The notes: generated from the sequence alone by a model not told the origin. 64,000 nucleotides of DNA from Cordia subcordata (GCA_028554755.1 JAPTOF010000015.1:7502001-7566000), one strand, 5' to 3'. Counted from the first letter of the stretch, positions 21,622 through 33,029 are shown. Numbers and translations: made by a program.

Positions 21622-22350
21622 CTCGAAAGAAGTATTGCATTAGGTCATGATTGCCATACCCATTTTATGGACATTGTCTAAGAAGATCCTTGAACCTCTC
21701 CCAAGCCTCATGAAATGATTCTAGTTCATGTTGGGAGAAAGTCATAATGGTGGTCCTAAGGTCGGCCGTCTTGGCCATGGGATAAAATTTTTGAAAGAAC
21801 TTAGATTGAAGCTCAGCCCTTGTAGTAATGCAATAGTTAGGTAAGGAATGCAGCCAAGTCCTAGCCATGTCTTTAAGAGAGAAAGGAAACAATCTTTGGC
21901 GTATGACCTCTTGGGAGACATTGGGGACATGGAGAGTGGAACTCATCTCAACAAAATCAATGATATGATCTAGAGGACTCTTATTGCTTTTCCTATAGAA
22001 GGAAGGGAGCATAGCCAATATATTAGGCCTAATCTCGAAGTTTGTCTCCCCCAAACTTGGAATTTGAATATCCAAATTAGGCTCAAAGGCTTCGAGGAGA
22101 AAGAATTGCCTAAGAGTGTGTTCCTCATCTATGGGTAGATCCGGTCTACGGGGCTCTCATCTAAAATGATCTTGGGCTTGATGCCTAAGGTGATCATGAG
22201 GTGGAATGGGATTCGTTGGGGGATTGGGAGGATGATTGGGATCAGCCATCTTCTCAAGAAGATCTCCTAAATTCCTAAAATGTAGTGTAATTCTATCAGT
22301 TCGGGATTAAGAGGAACTAGGGGATTTCTAAGGGATATCCTACCAAGCAT
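21622..22350 (-). pseudogene. gag: gag N-terminal part and capsid, element B
   Basis: The gag start lies at 22350 (M-L-G-R, as in C and E), then a frameshift. The frame 22075-21665 carries the capsid core with G-E-T-N-F-E-I, M-L-P-S-F-Y, F-V-E-M-S-S-T-L and W-L-H-S-L-P, which is the Retrotrans_gag-type region. Gag would form the virus-like particle in the cytoplasm. It is cut at 21622 by the deletion join. Confidence 0.8.
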
Positions 22351-22633
22351 GCACAAACTATCCCAACTCCGGCCTCTTCAATCCTCGAAAACTTCAATAT
22401 TCCTAAAACTACAGCAAATAAACCACGATCCTAGAAAGTCTACAAAAAAAAATAAAGGCAAAAGCTGAAATAGATAAGCAAGGATCAAAGCAAGATGATA
22501 TAAACAATAACCAAAATAAGCAAAAACTAAACAGACTATAAAAGAAAAGCAAGAAAGTAAGAAAAGCAACTACCAAAACACACAAACAAGGAATGCAAAC
22601 CACTGTGCCTCCCCAGCAACGGCGCCAAGAACT
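22351..22633 (-). other. Leader of element B with primer binding site
   Basis: The primer site is at 22611-22627; on the minus strand it reads TGGCGCCGTTGCTGGGG, one base from the tRNA-Asp-like form, and is separated from the LTR by AGTTCT. The rest is non-coding T-rich (minus strand) leader matching 38590-38870 in E. Confidence 0.75.
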
Positions 22634-23980
22634 TGATGCGTCTCTCGAGTGCAAGCTTTAAAGACTCGTGCGCACAGATCGGTGTAGCAAAGTGTATGCA
22701 AGTGCGGGGTCGATTCCACGGGGAGGCTATGTTGGGAGATAGATTCTTCATATGTGTTCTAAAGTGTGCCTAAGAAGAAACCTAAATAATCTATTTTTGG
22801 GAATTTGGATTTTTGATGGTTGGGAGCTCTAACTAAAATGAATTAAATTAAACTATGGGACTGGAAAGTGGGAAATAAGTTAATCTAGAAGAACTAACAA
22901 ATGGAAAGGGGTTAGGGTGACTTTGATTTATGAACGGGTGATTCTGTACTCGAATGCTATGGGATTAAAGAATGATGGCTTGCTTTCATAATTGCTCTTA
23001 ACTAGGTTGCTGAATTAGTGTCTTAATTTTCCCCTAGGACTCAGTGCGAGTCCGTCCCTAGGCGGCGCCTCCTAGAGCTACAGCGTGGTCCTTATGACTT
23101 AGGGCCTTAAGAGTGACCAATTAGCTTCCTAGGTGACTTAGAATGAGCCTACCTTAGTACCTAAATCATTGGCTGGATTTAAAGCCAAGACCTAGTGTTG
23201 CTAAGGTCGACTAAATCTATCTTGAAACCTATTGGCTAGGTTTAAAGCCAAAGGAGACTCGGCCTAGGCTAGCCCTAAGTTACTTACAGTCATTCTAAGG
23301 TCACTATAGCGAGATTTGACTCAATAGCACATTCTTACATGTTCTTGGCCAAGGTGTTCGTGAATAAAAGAACCTATTCAACTACCAAACATCGTCATGC
23401 TCGGATTACACCATTAGAAGCAATTAACAACCAACATGTATTTGTTATTGAAGTCATATTCACTACTAGGCATGGAAATATACACAGATGTGAATATATG
23501 CATTACCCATTTCATAGAGTCTATATATAAACACATAGGCATGATTATAGTATGGATTAGATGTGTTTAGTAATAAATAGACTTTAATTTATACACATGT
23601 TACTCATTTAGGCATTTAATGAAACACTTAGACATGAATGAGAAAATAACCATTTGAACAAGAAAATCAAACATGTATATATTCAGCCATTTAATCCCAT
23701 ATTATAAGAGTGTATAGCTAAACAATTGCATAAGCTAAATCACCCCACACAAGTCTACTCAATCATAATAAGAGATAGAATGAAAGAGAGTTTATGAAGC
23801 TTCCCTTTCATCCTAGCTAATCTTGTATAAAGCTCTTGAGCAAACTTGAATCCAAATGTTTGAAACCCTCTAAATATTCTTTCTTCAAGGTGATGAAATG
23901 TGTGAGAGAGTGTGTGTGATATGGGTGAAGACTAGGGTTAGGGGTGTGTGTGTATGTGTGTGATGGGTGTGCAAAGATCA
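22634..23980 (-). repeat. 5' LTR of element B, truncated
   Basis: It matches 9404-10657 of the 3' LTR, with about 110 extra bases near 23700-23810 (a GTATAGC...AGAGAGTTT block), and lacks the first 546 or so bases of U3 (equivalent of 10658-11203), including the palindrome cluster and TATA box. Both inverted repeats are kept (23169-23188; 23232-23251). The deletion join has TCA in common and leaves the target duplication TCTAT right after it. Without U3 this LTR has no promoter. Confidence 0.8.
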
Positions 23981-25083
23981 TCTATGTGTTTGTAGAAATG
24001 GCTCAATGATGTAGCTTATATGTATTGAAGTCTATTGTGTTATTAACCATTTCTAAATCATCATGGTAGTAGGTCTATATGTGTGTATGGTGATTACATG
24101 AAATAGGTATACCTATATACATGTCTATGTGTATGTTAGCATACTTAATAGAATACATAGCTTATATTTCTTACATGTTAAGTGTTATTGCTTAAATTGG
24201 TGTAATCTAAGTATGTCTATGTGCTTAGTAGAAGAATACTTTGGAATGTTCTCGAATGCCATGCCCTAGATGTATATACTTTAAGTGTAATTGCTAATTT
24301 CTGCTATTGTGATGCGATTGGTGGAGCACAACTAGTAACTAGCCTAGGTCGAGTCCCCTTTGGCTTTAAATCCAGCCAATAGGAGTTCGGATAGGTTTAG
24401 TTGACCTTAGTTCACTTAGGAAGACTAGTTAGTCCACCTTAATGCCCTGGGCTTATAAGGACTATGCCATAGCTCTAAGTGAGGCAAAGATTAGGGATGG
24501 ACTCGTATCGAGTCCTATGGTTGGATTGGAGAACTAATTGGTAGACTAAGTGATAGGGTTTGATCGATGTAAATTACATACAATCCTATTAGCTAGCCTT
24601 AATTCCTAAGTCATAAAGACCACGCCATACTTCTAGGCATCGCCACTTAGGAACGGACTTATACTGACGTTTAAGGTACCAATTAAGAGGCTAATTAGAG
24701 GTCTAGATTAGAGTACTTAGTATAATCCATCAAGTAACCACAAAAGATGCTGTAATCACCCATTTGCAAGACATAATCACACTTATCCCCCATGTCCGAC
24801 ATTTGAATTCTTTTAGATTGCTTGATTCCCCCATCTCACATACACACCCTTTTATTTTCTTGCCCTTAGGATAAATTTACCTTTCCCAAGCTCCCTTTAA
24901 ACCAAAAACCCAAAAATATCATAGTTTAGGGACCCAACACGAAGCCGTTTAGGACGCACATAGCTTACGACACCACACACGTTAGGTCTCCCTGTGGATT
25001 TGACCCCGCACTCATGCACATCATACTACACATAACTTGTGCGCTTGTAGACTATTTAGGCTTGTCCTCACGAATAGCAATCA
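23981..25083 (+). repeat. 3' LTR of element A, second part
   Basis: It continues from 9403 (CTATGTGTTTGTAG...) and matches 1660-2760. It has the inverted repeat TTGGCT-N8-AGCCAA near 24360-24380 and ends in the region of AATAGCAATCA at 25083. Confidence 0.8.
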
Positions 25084-26011
25084 AGGCCTTATAATCCAAG
25101 AGCCAATGTCTCAATCCTTGTGTTTGATTCTCTTATGTGCTTGATTCCAAAGTGTTTTTGTGTGTTGAAGTGTGTGTGGGAAGTGGGTGAGGTTTAGGAT
25201 TAGGGTTTCAGAGATAGGTGAGTGAGTATGTTGAAAGGTTAGGTGCAAAGTTCTTCTCTAAAATGCCTAAAAATGCACTTTTAAAGTTGTCACGCACTCA
25301 TTGCTGGAAGGGCCAACTGGTTGACCAGCAAAGGAGAGGGGAGACCGATCAAACACTTTGCTCTCTGCCTCTACCAGTCACCCTAACTAGTCAATTGGCA
25401 GAGCCCTTAATGTGACAAGTAGCAGCTGCAAATTGATTCCGAAGTTTGTCGATTTTGCTCCGGTCGTCCTCAATTGCTGTGTCCCTTGTCCATGTGCCTC
25501 CAAGCTTATTTTCTTTGCTTTTTTCATCCTTGAAGCCCCCTTTTGCAAGCTTGATCATTCCATCATCATCTTCAACCATGCTCCAAGCGTTGCATCATTT
25601 CTCACCTAAAATACATGAAATAAGCGCTTAGTGTAGTACTTTCCCTATAAGCTTATTTATGTACACTTATATCCTTGTATGCTCAAATATAGTATAAATA
25701 CTATACTAAGGCTTTCTAATAAGCACTAAAACATCTCTTAATAGATATAGGGCCCATTTGGATTGGCATTTTTGAAAAGCGCTTTTTTAATAGCTTTTGA
25801 AAAATAACTTTTTTTGAGAAGCTGAAAATTCTGGTTTCTAAAAAAAGCTGTACTTGAGCTTTTTTTAGAGTTTTAACTTTTTTGAAAGCCAAATCAATTA
25901 TTTATTGTAAATTTAATGTAACTTTTTCAAGAAAAAAGTGTTTTTTCCGGAGAAAAAGCCAATTCAAATAGGCCTATAGAAATACAATGCAAAACCATAA
26001 CCAACACATTA
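25084..26011 (-). repeat. LTR of element D, second part (U3 side)
   Basis: This continues the LTR cut at 799 and ends at the LTR start CACATTA (minus strand TAATGTG) at 26011. It carries a GGTCGAT/CCAGTC palindrome-like cluster at 25300-25400 and a MITE at 25751-25974. Immediately beyond 26011 lies integrase sequence of element C, so D inserted into C. Confidence 0.7.
25751..25974. mobile_element. MITE with imperfect terminal inverted repeats
   Basis: It is 224 bp, beginning GGCCCATTTGGATTGGC and ending GCCAATTCAAATAGGCC. The ends are imperfect inverted repeats (about 15 of 17 bases). TATAG flanks it on both sides (25746-25750 and 25975-25979). It is A/T rich with no open frame. It interrupts an LTR that is otherwise continuous in its relatives. 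The superfamily is not certain; the 5-bp duplication does not fit hAT (8) or PIF (3) cleanly. Confidence 0.75.
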
Positions 26012-26455
26012 GTACATATAATCCATAGCCACTAAGATATATTGGTACCCATAGGAAGGTGGTAAAGGACCCATGAAACCAAAACCCCAAATATCAAATA
26101 ACTTGTAAGGAAGAATAGGGGACAAAGGCATCATGTATTCTTTTAGAAGTAGACCTAGACTACTGACATCTAACATATCTCCTGCAAAACTCTTGAGCAT
26201 ATCTAAAGAGTGTTGGCCAAAAATATCCACGCTACAAGACCTTAGTGACAATCTTCTTGTCATTAAAGTGACCTCTACAAACCTTTTCGTGACACATGCT
26301 CGATATGCTCTCAATCTCATCCTCAGGCGCACATTGGCAAATCACTTAACTCGCACAAACCTTAAAAAGATAAAGGTCTTTCCAAAAGAAATGTCTAACC
26401 TGCGCTAAGAACCTATCTCTCTCTCTTTCTCTCTCTTCTCCCAATGGGAAAGAAA
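26012..26455 (-). pseudogene. pol: Integrase zinc finger and start of core, element C
   Basis: The frame 26332-26009 contains G-Y-Q-Y-I-L-V-A-M-D-Y, which keeps the CAA codon that is TAA in B and E. The first catalytic Asp (I-D-F-M-G in E) is Gly here (F-G-F-M-G). The HHCC finger (C-H-E-K, R-G-H-F) is readable in another frame near 26270-26300. The core after D-Y-M-Y is absent because of the D insertion. Confidence 0.75.
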
Positions 26456-26900
26456 CTACCCTGTGGCAAGATAATTTACAATGTCCGCAAACCATGGTGT
26501 ATAGAGAGAAATGGGAAATAATTGCTCATTAGGAAAGAAATCAGGAAAGTGGAGAGAATCACTAGAGGACTCGTGAATAAGACATGATAGATGATCGACA
26601 ACTGAATTTTCACAACTCTTCTTGTCTATAATCTTAATGTCAAACTCTTGAAGAAGAAGCATCCACCTAATCAAGCAGGGTTTAGATTCCTTCTTAGCTA
26701 GAAGGTACATTAAAGATGTATGATTGATGTAAACAATGACCTTGGAGCCTAGGATGTATGACCTAAAATAATCAAGGGAGAATACTATTGCTAAAAGCTC
26801 TCTTTTGGTGGTGGTGTAGTTGTTTGAGCCTTATCCAATTTCTTAGTATTGTAGTAGATGACATAGGACAACCTATGTATTCTTCACTCTAATATAGCTC
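26456..26900 (-). pseudogene. pol: RNase H, element C
   Basis: It holds [12 protein letters not shown], then D-H-L-S-C-L near its end, which match the RNase H of E. The region 26711-26900 has the V-Y-I-N-H-T-S and related words in broken frames. It is decayed, with substitutions more numerous than in B or E. Confidence 0.7.
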
Positions 26901-27559
26901 CTATGGCAAATCGAATGCATCACACATAATTTCAAAGGGAAGGCTGTAATTAGGAGGTTGGAAGATAAAGGAAGAGGACAATAAAGACTGAAGCCTATCA
27001 AATGCTCTAGCATACTCATCATCAAACATAATTAGGACATCTTGTGCTAAGAGCCTAGACAATGGACATTCCATGTGGCTAAAATCCTTAATGAACCTAT
27101 AGTAGAACTTGACATGTCCTAGAAAAGATCTCACTTCTTTAACACTCCTAGGAATGGGCAACTTCTCGATGAGCTTTACCTTAGCTGGGTCAACTTGAAT
27201 ACCCTCGAAAGACACTACATGACCCAAGACTATGCCTCTCTGCAACATGAAATACGATTTCTCCCAACTAAGTACTAAGTTTACCTCAACACATCGGTCT
27301 AAGGCTAAAGAAAGGTGACTAAAGCACTAATGAAAGCTATCTCTAAAGACTGAGAAATCATCCATGACAAGCTTTAAGTGGTTCTCAATTGCAAAAATTG
27401 CCATCATACATCTCCAAAATGTACTAGGCATATTGCAAAGATTGAAAGGCATCCTTCTATAGGCAAACGTGCCATAAGGGCAAGTAAAAATGGTCTTCTC
27501 TTGGTCCCCAGGAAACATGAGGATTTGGTTGTACCCTGAATACCCATTTAGAAAACAAT
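26901..27559 (-). pseudogene. pol: Reverse transcriptase C-terminal half, element C
   Basis: Pieces 27518-27327 and 27248-26901. The first carries F-T-C-P-Y-G-T-F-A-Y-R-R-M-P-F-N-L-C-N and the catalytic V-M-D-D-F-S. The second carries V-R-S-F-L-G-H-V-K-F-Y and [10 protein letters not shown]. It is cut at 27560 by the solo LTR and continues at 29471. Confidence 0.8.
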
Positions 27560-27564
27560 AGTAG

Positions 27565-28608
27565 TGATCATCTCAAAGTGAGCAAGCCTAAACACCTGTA
27601 AGTGCACGTATTAGTATAGTGTAGTATGTGCAAGAACGACTGTCGAACCAAAGAGAGGCTAATCGTGGAAAGGATTCAATGTATGTCCTAAAAAGTGCCT
27701 AAAAGAAGTCTTAAACTAACCATATTTTTAGGGATTTTTGGATTTAATGGGAGCTCAAATTAAGGAAAATAAAACTATGCTAGAGGGAGAACGAGAATAG
27801 AAGACGAAGGAAACAAGCTAACGTAGAGAGAACTAATAATTGGAATGAGCTAGGGTCACTTTCACTTGTTAATGGGAGATCCTAGACTCAAATGCTATAG
27901 GATTATAGAAAATGGTTGAACTATTGGTTACTCTTAGCTAGGTTGCTAACTAGTGTCCTAATTTATCCCTAGAACTCAGTGCAGGTCTATCCCTAGGCTG
28001 TGCCTCCTAGAGCAATGGCATGGTCCTTATGACCTAGGGCTTTAGGATTAACTAACTAGCTTTCTAGGTGACCTAGAACGAACCTACCTTAGTACCTAAA
28101 CCATTGGTCGGGTTTAAAACCAAGACCTAGTGCCTTTAGGGTTGACTAAACCTATCTAGAACCCTATGGGCTAGGTTTAACGCCAAAGGAGACTCAATCT
28201 AGGCTAGCCCTAAATTACGTACCGTCATTTTAAGGTCACTATAATGGGATTTGACCTATTAGTGCATTCATACATGCTCTAACCTATGGTGTTTGTGAAT
28301 AAAGGGACCTATTTGACTTTCAAACATCATCATTCTCAAATTACACCATTTAAAGCAACTAGGAACTAACATGTATGTATTATTATGGTCATATTCACTA
28401 CTAAGCATGCAAACTTACACATAGACATGAATATTAGCATTACCCACTTTATACAATCCATACACAATCACATAAACATGATTATAGAATGGATTAAAAG
28501 TGTTTAGTAGCAAATAGACATCAATTTATATATATACTTCTCATCTTGGAATTTTATTAAACACTTAAAGATGAATAAGAAAATCGCCATTTGAATAATA
28601 AAATCAAA

Positions 28609-28643
<35 letters not shown>

Positions 28644-29465
28644 GCCATCAAATCCCACAACATAAGAGTATATAATCAACAAATTACACAAGCTAAATCA
28701 CCCTAAACAAGTCTGCTCAAAACATAATATAAAATAAGATGAAAGAGATAATAGAAAACTCTTTTTCCATCCTAGAAAATCTTTGTACAATCCTTGAGTA
28801 AATCCTCACACCAAAGTTGTTAAATCCCTCTAAATAAGCTTACATTTAAGTAGGAAATGTGCGAAAAGGTGTGAGTGAGGTGGGTGAAAAATAAGGTTAG
28901 CTGTCTATAAAGTGGGTGTGAAGTGTGTTTGTTTGTGTATTAATTCCCTAATTTTTACAAAATTAGGCCTTATTTATAGCTTTCCGCGCATTGCAGTTGA
29001 CCAGCTCCTCATAGTCGACCGGTACACAAGGGGGGTTCTCTGGTCATGCCAGTTGACCTAGCCGTTTGATTGGCTCTGAGCTTCTTCTTGACCAGCTGAC
29101 TCTTTAACTCCCAGACCTATTGGTTGTCTTAGCCAGTTGATTGGCTCTACTCTTGGGTCAATTGGTTGAGCTCTTTTTCTTTTAATCTTTTTTCTTTGTG
29201 CTTTCAGTCTTCATCCCATGACCCATACCTCTTGTATCTTCCTTGTTCATCCTTGTTTAAGCTCTGCTTTCACCTTATACTCACCTAAAGCACAAAATTA
29301 AGCATTTAGTGTAGCATTTAACCTTGAAACTCAACTATCTACAATTGGCAATGCTTATGCATGAATGTGATATAAATACTACATTAAGGTTATCAGTTAA
29401 CCTCAATGCACCTTAAAACAAGTATAAAAATATAATGCAATCACACACAAAATCAAGGCATATCA
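27565..29465 (-). mobile_element. Solo LTR inserted in element C reverse transcriptase
   Basis: The LTR is 1901 bp. On the minus strand it starts TGATATGCC at 29465 and ends GATGATCA at 27565. The flanking duplications are perfect: AGTAG at 27560-27564 and 29466-29470. Joining the flanks restores the RT order seen in B. It contains a TATA box (TATAAATA, minus, 28971-28978), inverted repeats near 28110-28190 and an (AT)15 run at 28610-28640. Confidence 0.9.
28610..28640. repeat. (AT)n microsatellite
   Basis: About 15 AT units inside the solo LTR. Related LTRs have a short ATATAT at the same place, so the run expanded after insertion or in this lineage. Confidence 0.9.
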
Positions 29466-29470
29466 AGTAG

Positions 29471-30195
29471 CGATGCCTAGCCACTCTATTTAAGATTTGA
29501 TCAAGGAAGGGTAAATGGAAATGATCCTTTCTAGTTCTAGAGTTGAGCTTCCTATAGTCAATGCAAACCCTTCAAACTATGGGTGAATGTGTAGAAATAA
29601 GCTCTTCTCTCTCATTCTGGTATTGCGATCCCTGACTTCTTAGGAACTACCTGAACCAGACTAACCCATTCACAATCAGAGATCAGATAAATGATGCCTA
29701 CATCTAACAGCTACATGATCTCTTTTTTCACAACCTCACTCATATATAGGTTTAGTCTCCTCCGCATCTCTTTTGAAGGAACTGCTCTATCCTTAAGGTG
29801 TATCCTATGCATACACCTAAGAGATCTATACCTCTAAAATCTTTAATCTTTCACCCTATGGCCTTCTTATGGTCTCTAAGAATCCTTAATACACGCTTCT
29901 CATGCTCACTAGACAAATCCAAAGCCATGATAATGAGAAGCGTCTTATTGAGTACAAAGAATGCACACTTCAAATGCTCAGGAAGGGGTTTGAGCTTTAA
30001 AGATGGGTTAGGCTCAACCAAAAGGAGATCAACTTTACTATCATCCTAGACATCACTAGAAATGGAAGTAGAAAGAGTGTTCTCGAGTGATTGCTCAAGC
30101 CTAGAATCATTAACTATAGAGGCAGCCTCTAAGTCAAAGCTATAATGTCCTCAAGCTCTCTTAACTCCTCACTATTGGTCATGGTCTCCTTAATA
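29471..30195 (-). pseudogene. pol: Reverse transcriptase N-terminal part and linker, element C
   Basis: On the minus strand this region aligns with 15894-16600 of B. Words near I-Y-L-I-S-D, L-R-K-L-N-S-R and the linker rich in S and E are recognisable but broken in every frame. The upstream end is cut at 30196 by another solo LTR. Confidence 0.7.
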
Positions 30196-30200
30196 TGATC

Positions 30201-32011
30201 TGATGTGTTGTGTTTTTATGTGTGTTTATGTTGTTAATTGCTATGTTTAAGAGGTGCTAAGTGCATATGAAGATGCATTAGTGTAGTATTTATACTAAGA
30301 ATAGGCTTAAGCGTAGACAATTGTACATCGTTAAGTTAAGTGAACTTTGGATTAAGATCGAGATTGGATGTGATAGGTGATGAAGATGGAAGATGCAGGG
30401 TCGAGGGGAGAAGATCGAAGGCCAAAAAGACAGAATGGAGGAAGAAAAGTTAGTCGGACAACCTAGAAGAAAAGTTGGTCGACCGACTGCTACAGAAAGT
30501 AACCAAAAATTGCTGATCGAGTTCTTCCTTCAAGCCGGTCGACTGGCCACTCCAGAGAGCTACCAAAAAATGCCGGTCAACTACTCTTCCAAAGCTAGTT
30601 GATTGACAGTGCACGGAAATCTATAAATAGGGCCCGATTTTACATAGAAAAAGAAGAAGATTTTAGACACATTACACATACTTCACACTTACATCTCACA
30701 TACTTAACCCTAGTGTTCACCCACCTCACACACACTCTCTAACACATTTATCACCTTGGATCAAGTTTGATTTGGAGGGTTTCAAACATTTGGATTCAAG
30801 TTTGCCTTAGAGCTTTGTACAAGATTATCTAGAATGAAAGGAAGCTTCATAGTCTCTCTTTTATTCTATTTTCTATTATGATTGAGTAGACTTGTGTAGG
30901 GTGGTTTAGCTTATGAAATGGGTTAACTATATACTTTTATGATATGGGGTTTGATGCCTTAATATATACATGTTTTGATTTTCTTGTTCAAATGATTATT
31001 TTCTCATTCATGTCGAAGTGTTTGATAAAATGCCTAAATGAGTAATATGTGTATAAATTGAAGTCTATTTGTTACTAAACACATCTAATCCACACTATAA
31101 TCATATCTATGTGTTTATATATGGATGCTATGAAGTGGGTAATGCTCATATTCGTGTCTATATGCATGTTTGCATACCTAGTAGTGAATATGACTTCAAT
31201 AATGCATACATATTGGTTGTTAATCAATTTTAATGGTGTAATCCGAGCATCACGATGTGTGGTAGTTGAATAGATCTCATTATTCACGAACACCTTGGCC
31301 TAGAACATTTATGAATGTGCTAACAAAGTTGAATTCCGCTGTAGTGACCTTAGAATGATAGCACGTAATTTAGGGCCAGTCTAGGTCGAGTCTCCTTTGG
31401 CTTTAAATCTAGCCAATAGGTTTCTAGATAGGTTTAGTTGACCTTATCGACACTAGATCTTGACTTTAAATCCAGCCAATGGTTTAGGTACTACGGTAGA
31501 TTCATTCTAGGTCACCTAGGGAGCAGTTAGTCACTCTTAAGGCCCTAGGTCATAAGGATCATGTCGTAGCTCTAGGAGGCGCCGTTTAAGGACAGACCCG
31601 TATCGAGTACCGGGGGAAATTAAGACACTGATTAGCAACCTAGCTAAGAGCAATCACCACAGTATGCCATCATCCTTTAATCCCATAGAATCTAAGTATA
31701 GAATCACCCATACATAAGTCGAAGTCACCCTAACACCTTTGCATTTATTAGTTCCCTCTAAATTAGCTTGTTTCCCCGCTTTCTATTCTTATAGTGTAGT
31801 TTTATTTTCTTACTTTCGAGCTCTCGTTAATCCAAAATCCCAAAAATATGCTTAGTATGGGCTTTTTTTCGGCACCTTTAGGACACATGAGCACAGAATC
31901 TACTTTACCAACTAGCTTCCATGTGGTTTGACAACCATTCTGGCACATACTATACTATACTGATCTATACACTTATAGGTCTTTAGAGCTTGCACTCGAA
32001 GAGTCACACCA
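30201..32011 (+). mobile_element. Solo LTR, plus strand, inserted in element C
   Basis: The LTR is 1811 bp, from TGATGTGTTGTG to CACACCA. TGATC flanks both sides (30196-30200 and 32012-32016). It has GGTCGACCGAC-type palindromic words at 30476-30600, a TATA box (TATAAATA, 30622-30629) and the inverted repeat TTGGCT-N8-AGCCAA at 31397-31416. A 72-residue antisense open frame (31293-31075) matches those in B's LTRs. Confidence 0.85.
30622..30629 (+). promoter_or_regulatory. Putative TATA box in solo LTR
   Basis: TATAAATA lies about 25 bases downstream of the palindrome cluster and upstream of a GGGCCC, in the place occupied by TATAAAAG in the LTRs of E and B. Confidence 0.5.
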
Positions 32012-33029
32012 TGATCCTCAACAAATGAATCAATCACATCAATCATAAAGTAATCTTCCTCATCTTTTCCACCTACACTTACTCTATTCACGACCTCTGC
32101 TACCTTCATGGTAGACTTCAAATTCTCAAATTTAAATTCTAGCAACCCCGACTTACAATGGATGAATACATCAGCTGTGGCAAGAAAGGGATGACCTAAA
32201 AGAACGGGTGTAACATGCCTAGACTCGTGTTTGGAATTCATGTCTAAAAATATAAAGTCTATGGGTACACAAAGTCACCAACTTGAGCCATAATATCCTT
32301 AATTACCTCCATAGGTCTACGCTTAGATCTATCAGCTAATTAGAGTGTGACATGAGTGGGTGATAAATGACTTATACCTAGCTACTAATAAATGGAAAAG
32401 GGAATGAGGTTCACACTAGACCTTAAATCTAATAAGGCATGATTAATCTAGGTCTCTATAATGCAACAAGGAATGGTGAATGTTCCAGGATCACTAAGCT
32501 TGGGCAGAAGACTTGATGTGTAAATACTACTCACCTTCTCCGTGAATTTTACCTTCTTGGGCATACTAGAAGCATTACACTTCCTAGTGCAAAGGTCCTT
32601 AAAAAACTTAAAGTAGGATGGAATAGAAAGGACTGCATCAATCAATGGAAGATTTACTTTAAGATCTTTTAGAAGCTCTAAACCTTTGAAGAACCTAGTG
32701 TCCTCATTAGGTGCTAGCTTTTCTAAAGTGGGTAAGAATGTAACTCTAGAAGCAATATCTCTAGACTCATGGGACTCAATAATAGGTTGCTTTCCATCCC
32801 TAGGTGGGTAGGTACTACTCTAGACTCAGAAGAGTCACCAGGTGCATGTTCTACATGTGGCTTAACTCTTACCCTATTGTCAACTATCCCACCACTCTTG
32901 AGAGTAATGACGACCTTGGCCTAAGTTTGAGAAGGACATGTAAGGTTGGAGGAGGAATAGGACTGGACTCTATGATTAACTTCTGGGTGTTAAGGTAATT
33001 TTCCTGGATCTCTAATGCTCAACTAACTA
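32012..33029 (-). pseudogene. pol: Protease region, element C
   Basis: Pieces 32241-31912 and 32645-32448 carry L-L-G-H-P-F-L-A-T-A-D, V-S-S-I-Y-T-S and G-T-F-T-I-P-C-C-I. The active-site word is damaged (near 32430, D-L-R-S-S-like). 32650-33029 is the linker between nucleocapsid and protease with several stops. The alignment to 16600-17700 of B is continuous. Confidence 0.7.

Larger units (their letters stand above)
14607..21820 (-). repeat. Direct tandem duplication of a gag-pol segment within element B
   Basis: Unit 1 is about 14607-18670 and unit 2 is 18671-21820. From 14612 to 17554 the two align at a constant offset of 4064 with no indel seen. At 18470-18670 the offset is 3150, so unit 2 lacks 914 bases (the equivalent of about 17555-18470). 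Nonsense codons are shared by both units, so the duplication followed the loss of coding. Confidence 0.85.
9404..23980 (-). mobile_element. Element B, Athila-type Ty3/gypsy retrotransposon with internal duplications
   Basis: The element reads from right to left: truncated 5' LTR (22634-23980), primer site (22611-22627), gag start, a first protease-RT-RNase H block, a second gag-protease-RT-RNase H-integrase block, a doubled 3' module and the full 3' LTR (9404-11203). It sits in A's 3' LTR with target duplications TCTAC (9399-9403) and TCTAT (23981-23985), one base different. All reading frames carry nonsense codons, so the element cannot be autonomous now. Confidence 0.85.
800..25083 (+). mobile_element. 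Element A, large non-autonomous (LARD-like) LTR retrotransposon with nested insertions
   Basis: The 5' LTR is 800-2760, the primer site starts at 2767, the interior runs to 8543, and the 3' LTR is 8544-9403 plus 23981-25083. Removing the solo LTR (3395-5526) and element B (9404-23980) leaves an element of about 7.5 kb. The interior lacks recognisable capsid, protease, reverse transcriptase and integrase. It encodes a different decayed protein that starts with two zinc knuckles. Elements G and H are related copies. I infer mobilisation in trans by the Athila-type family, because LTR plan, primer site, tract and 3' module are shared. No clean target-site duplication is visible (CATGC before, AGGCC after). 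Confidence 0.75.

Noticed and set aside
795..25088. Target-site duplication for element A
   Set aside because: CATGC before and AGGCC after differ at three of five bases, so I do not claim one.
28610..28640. (AT)n run as a CRISPR-like or origin signal
   Set aside because: Simple microsatellite within an LTR; no spacers or origin features.
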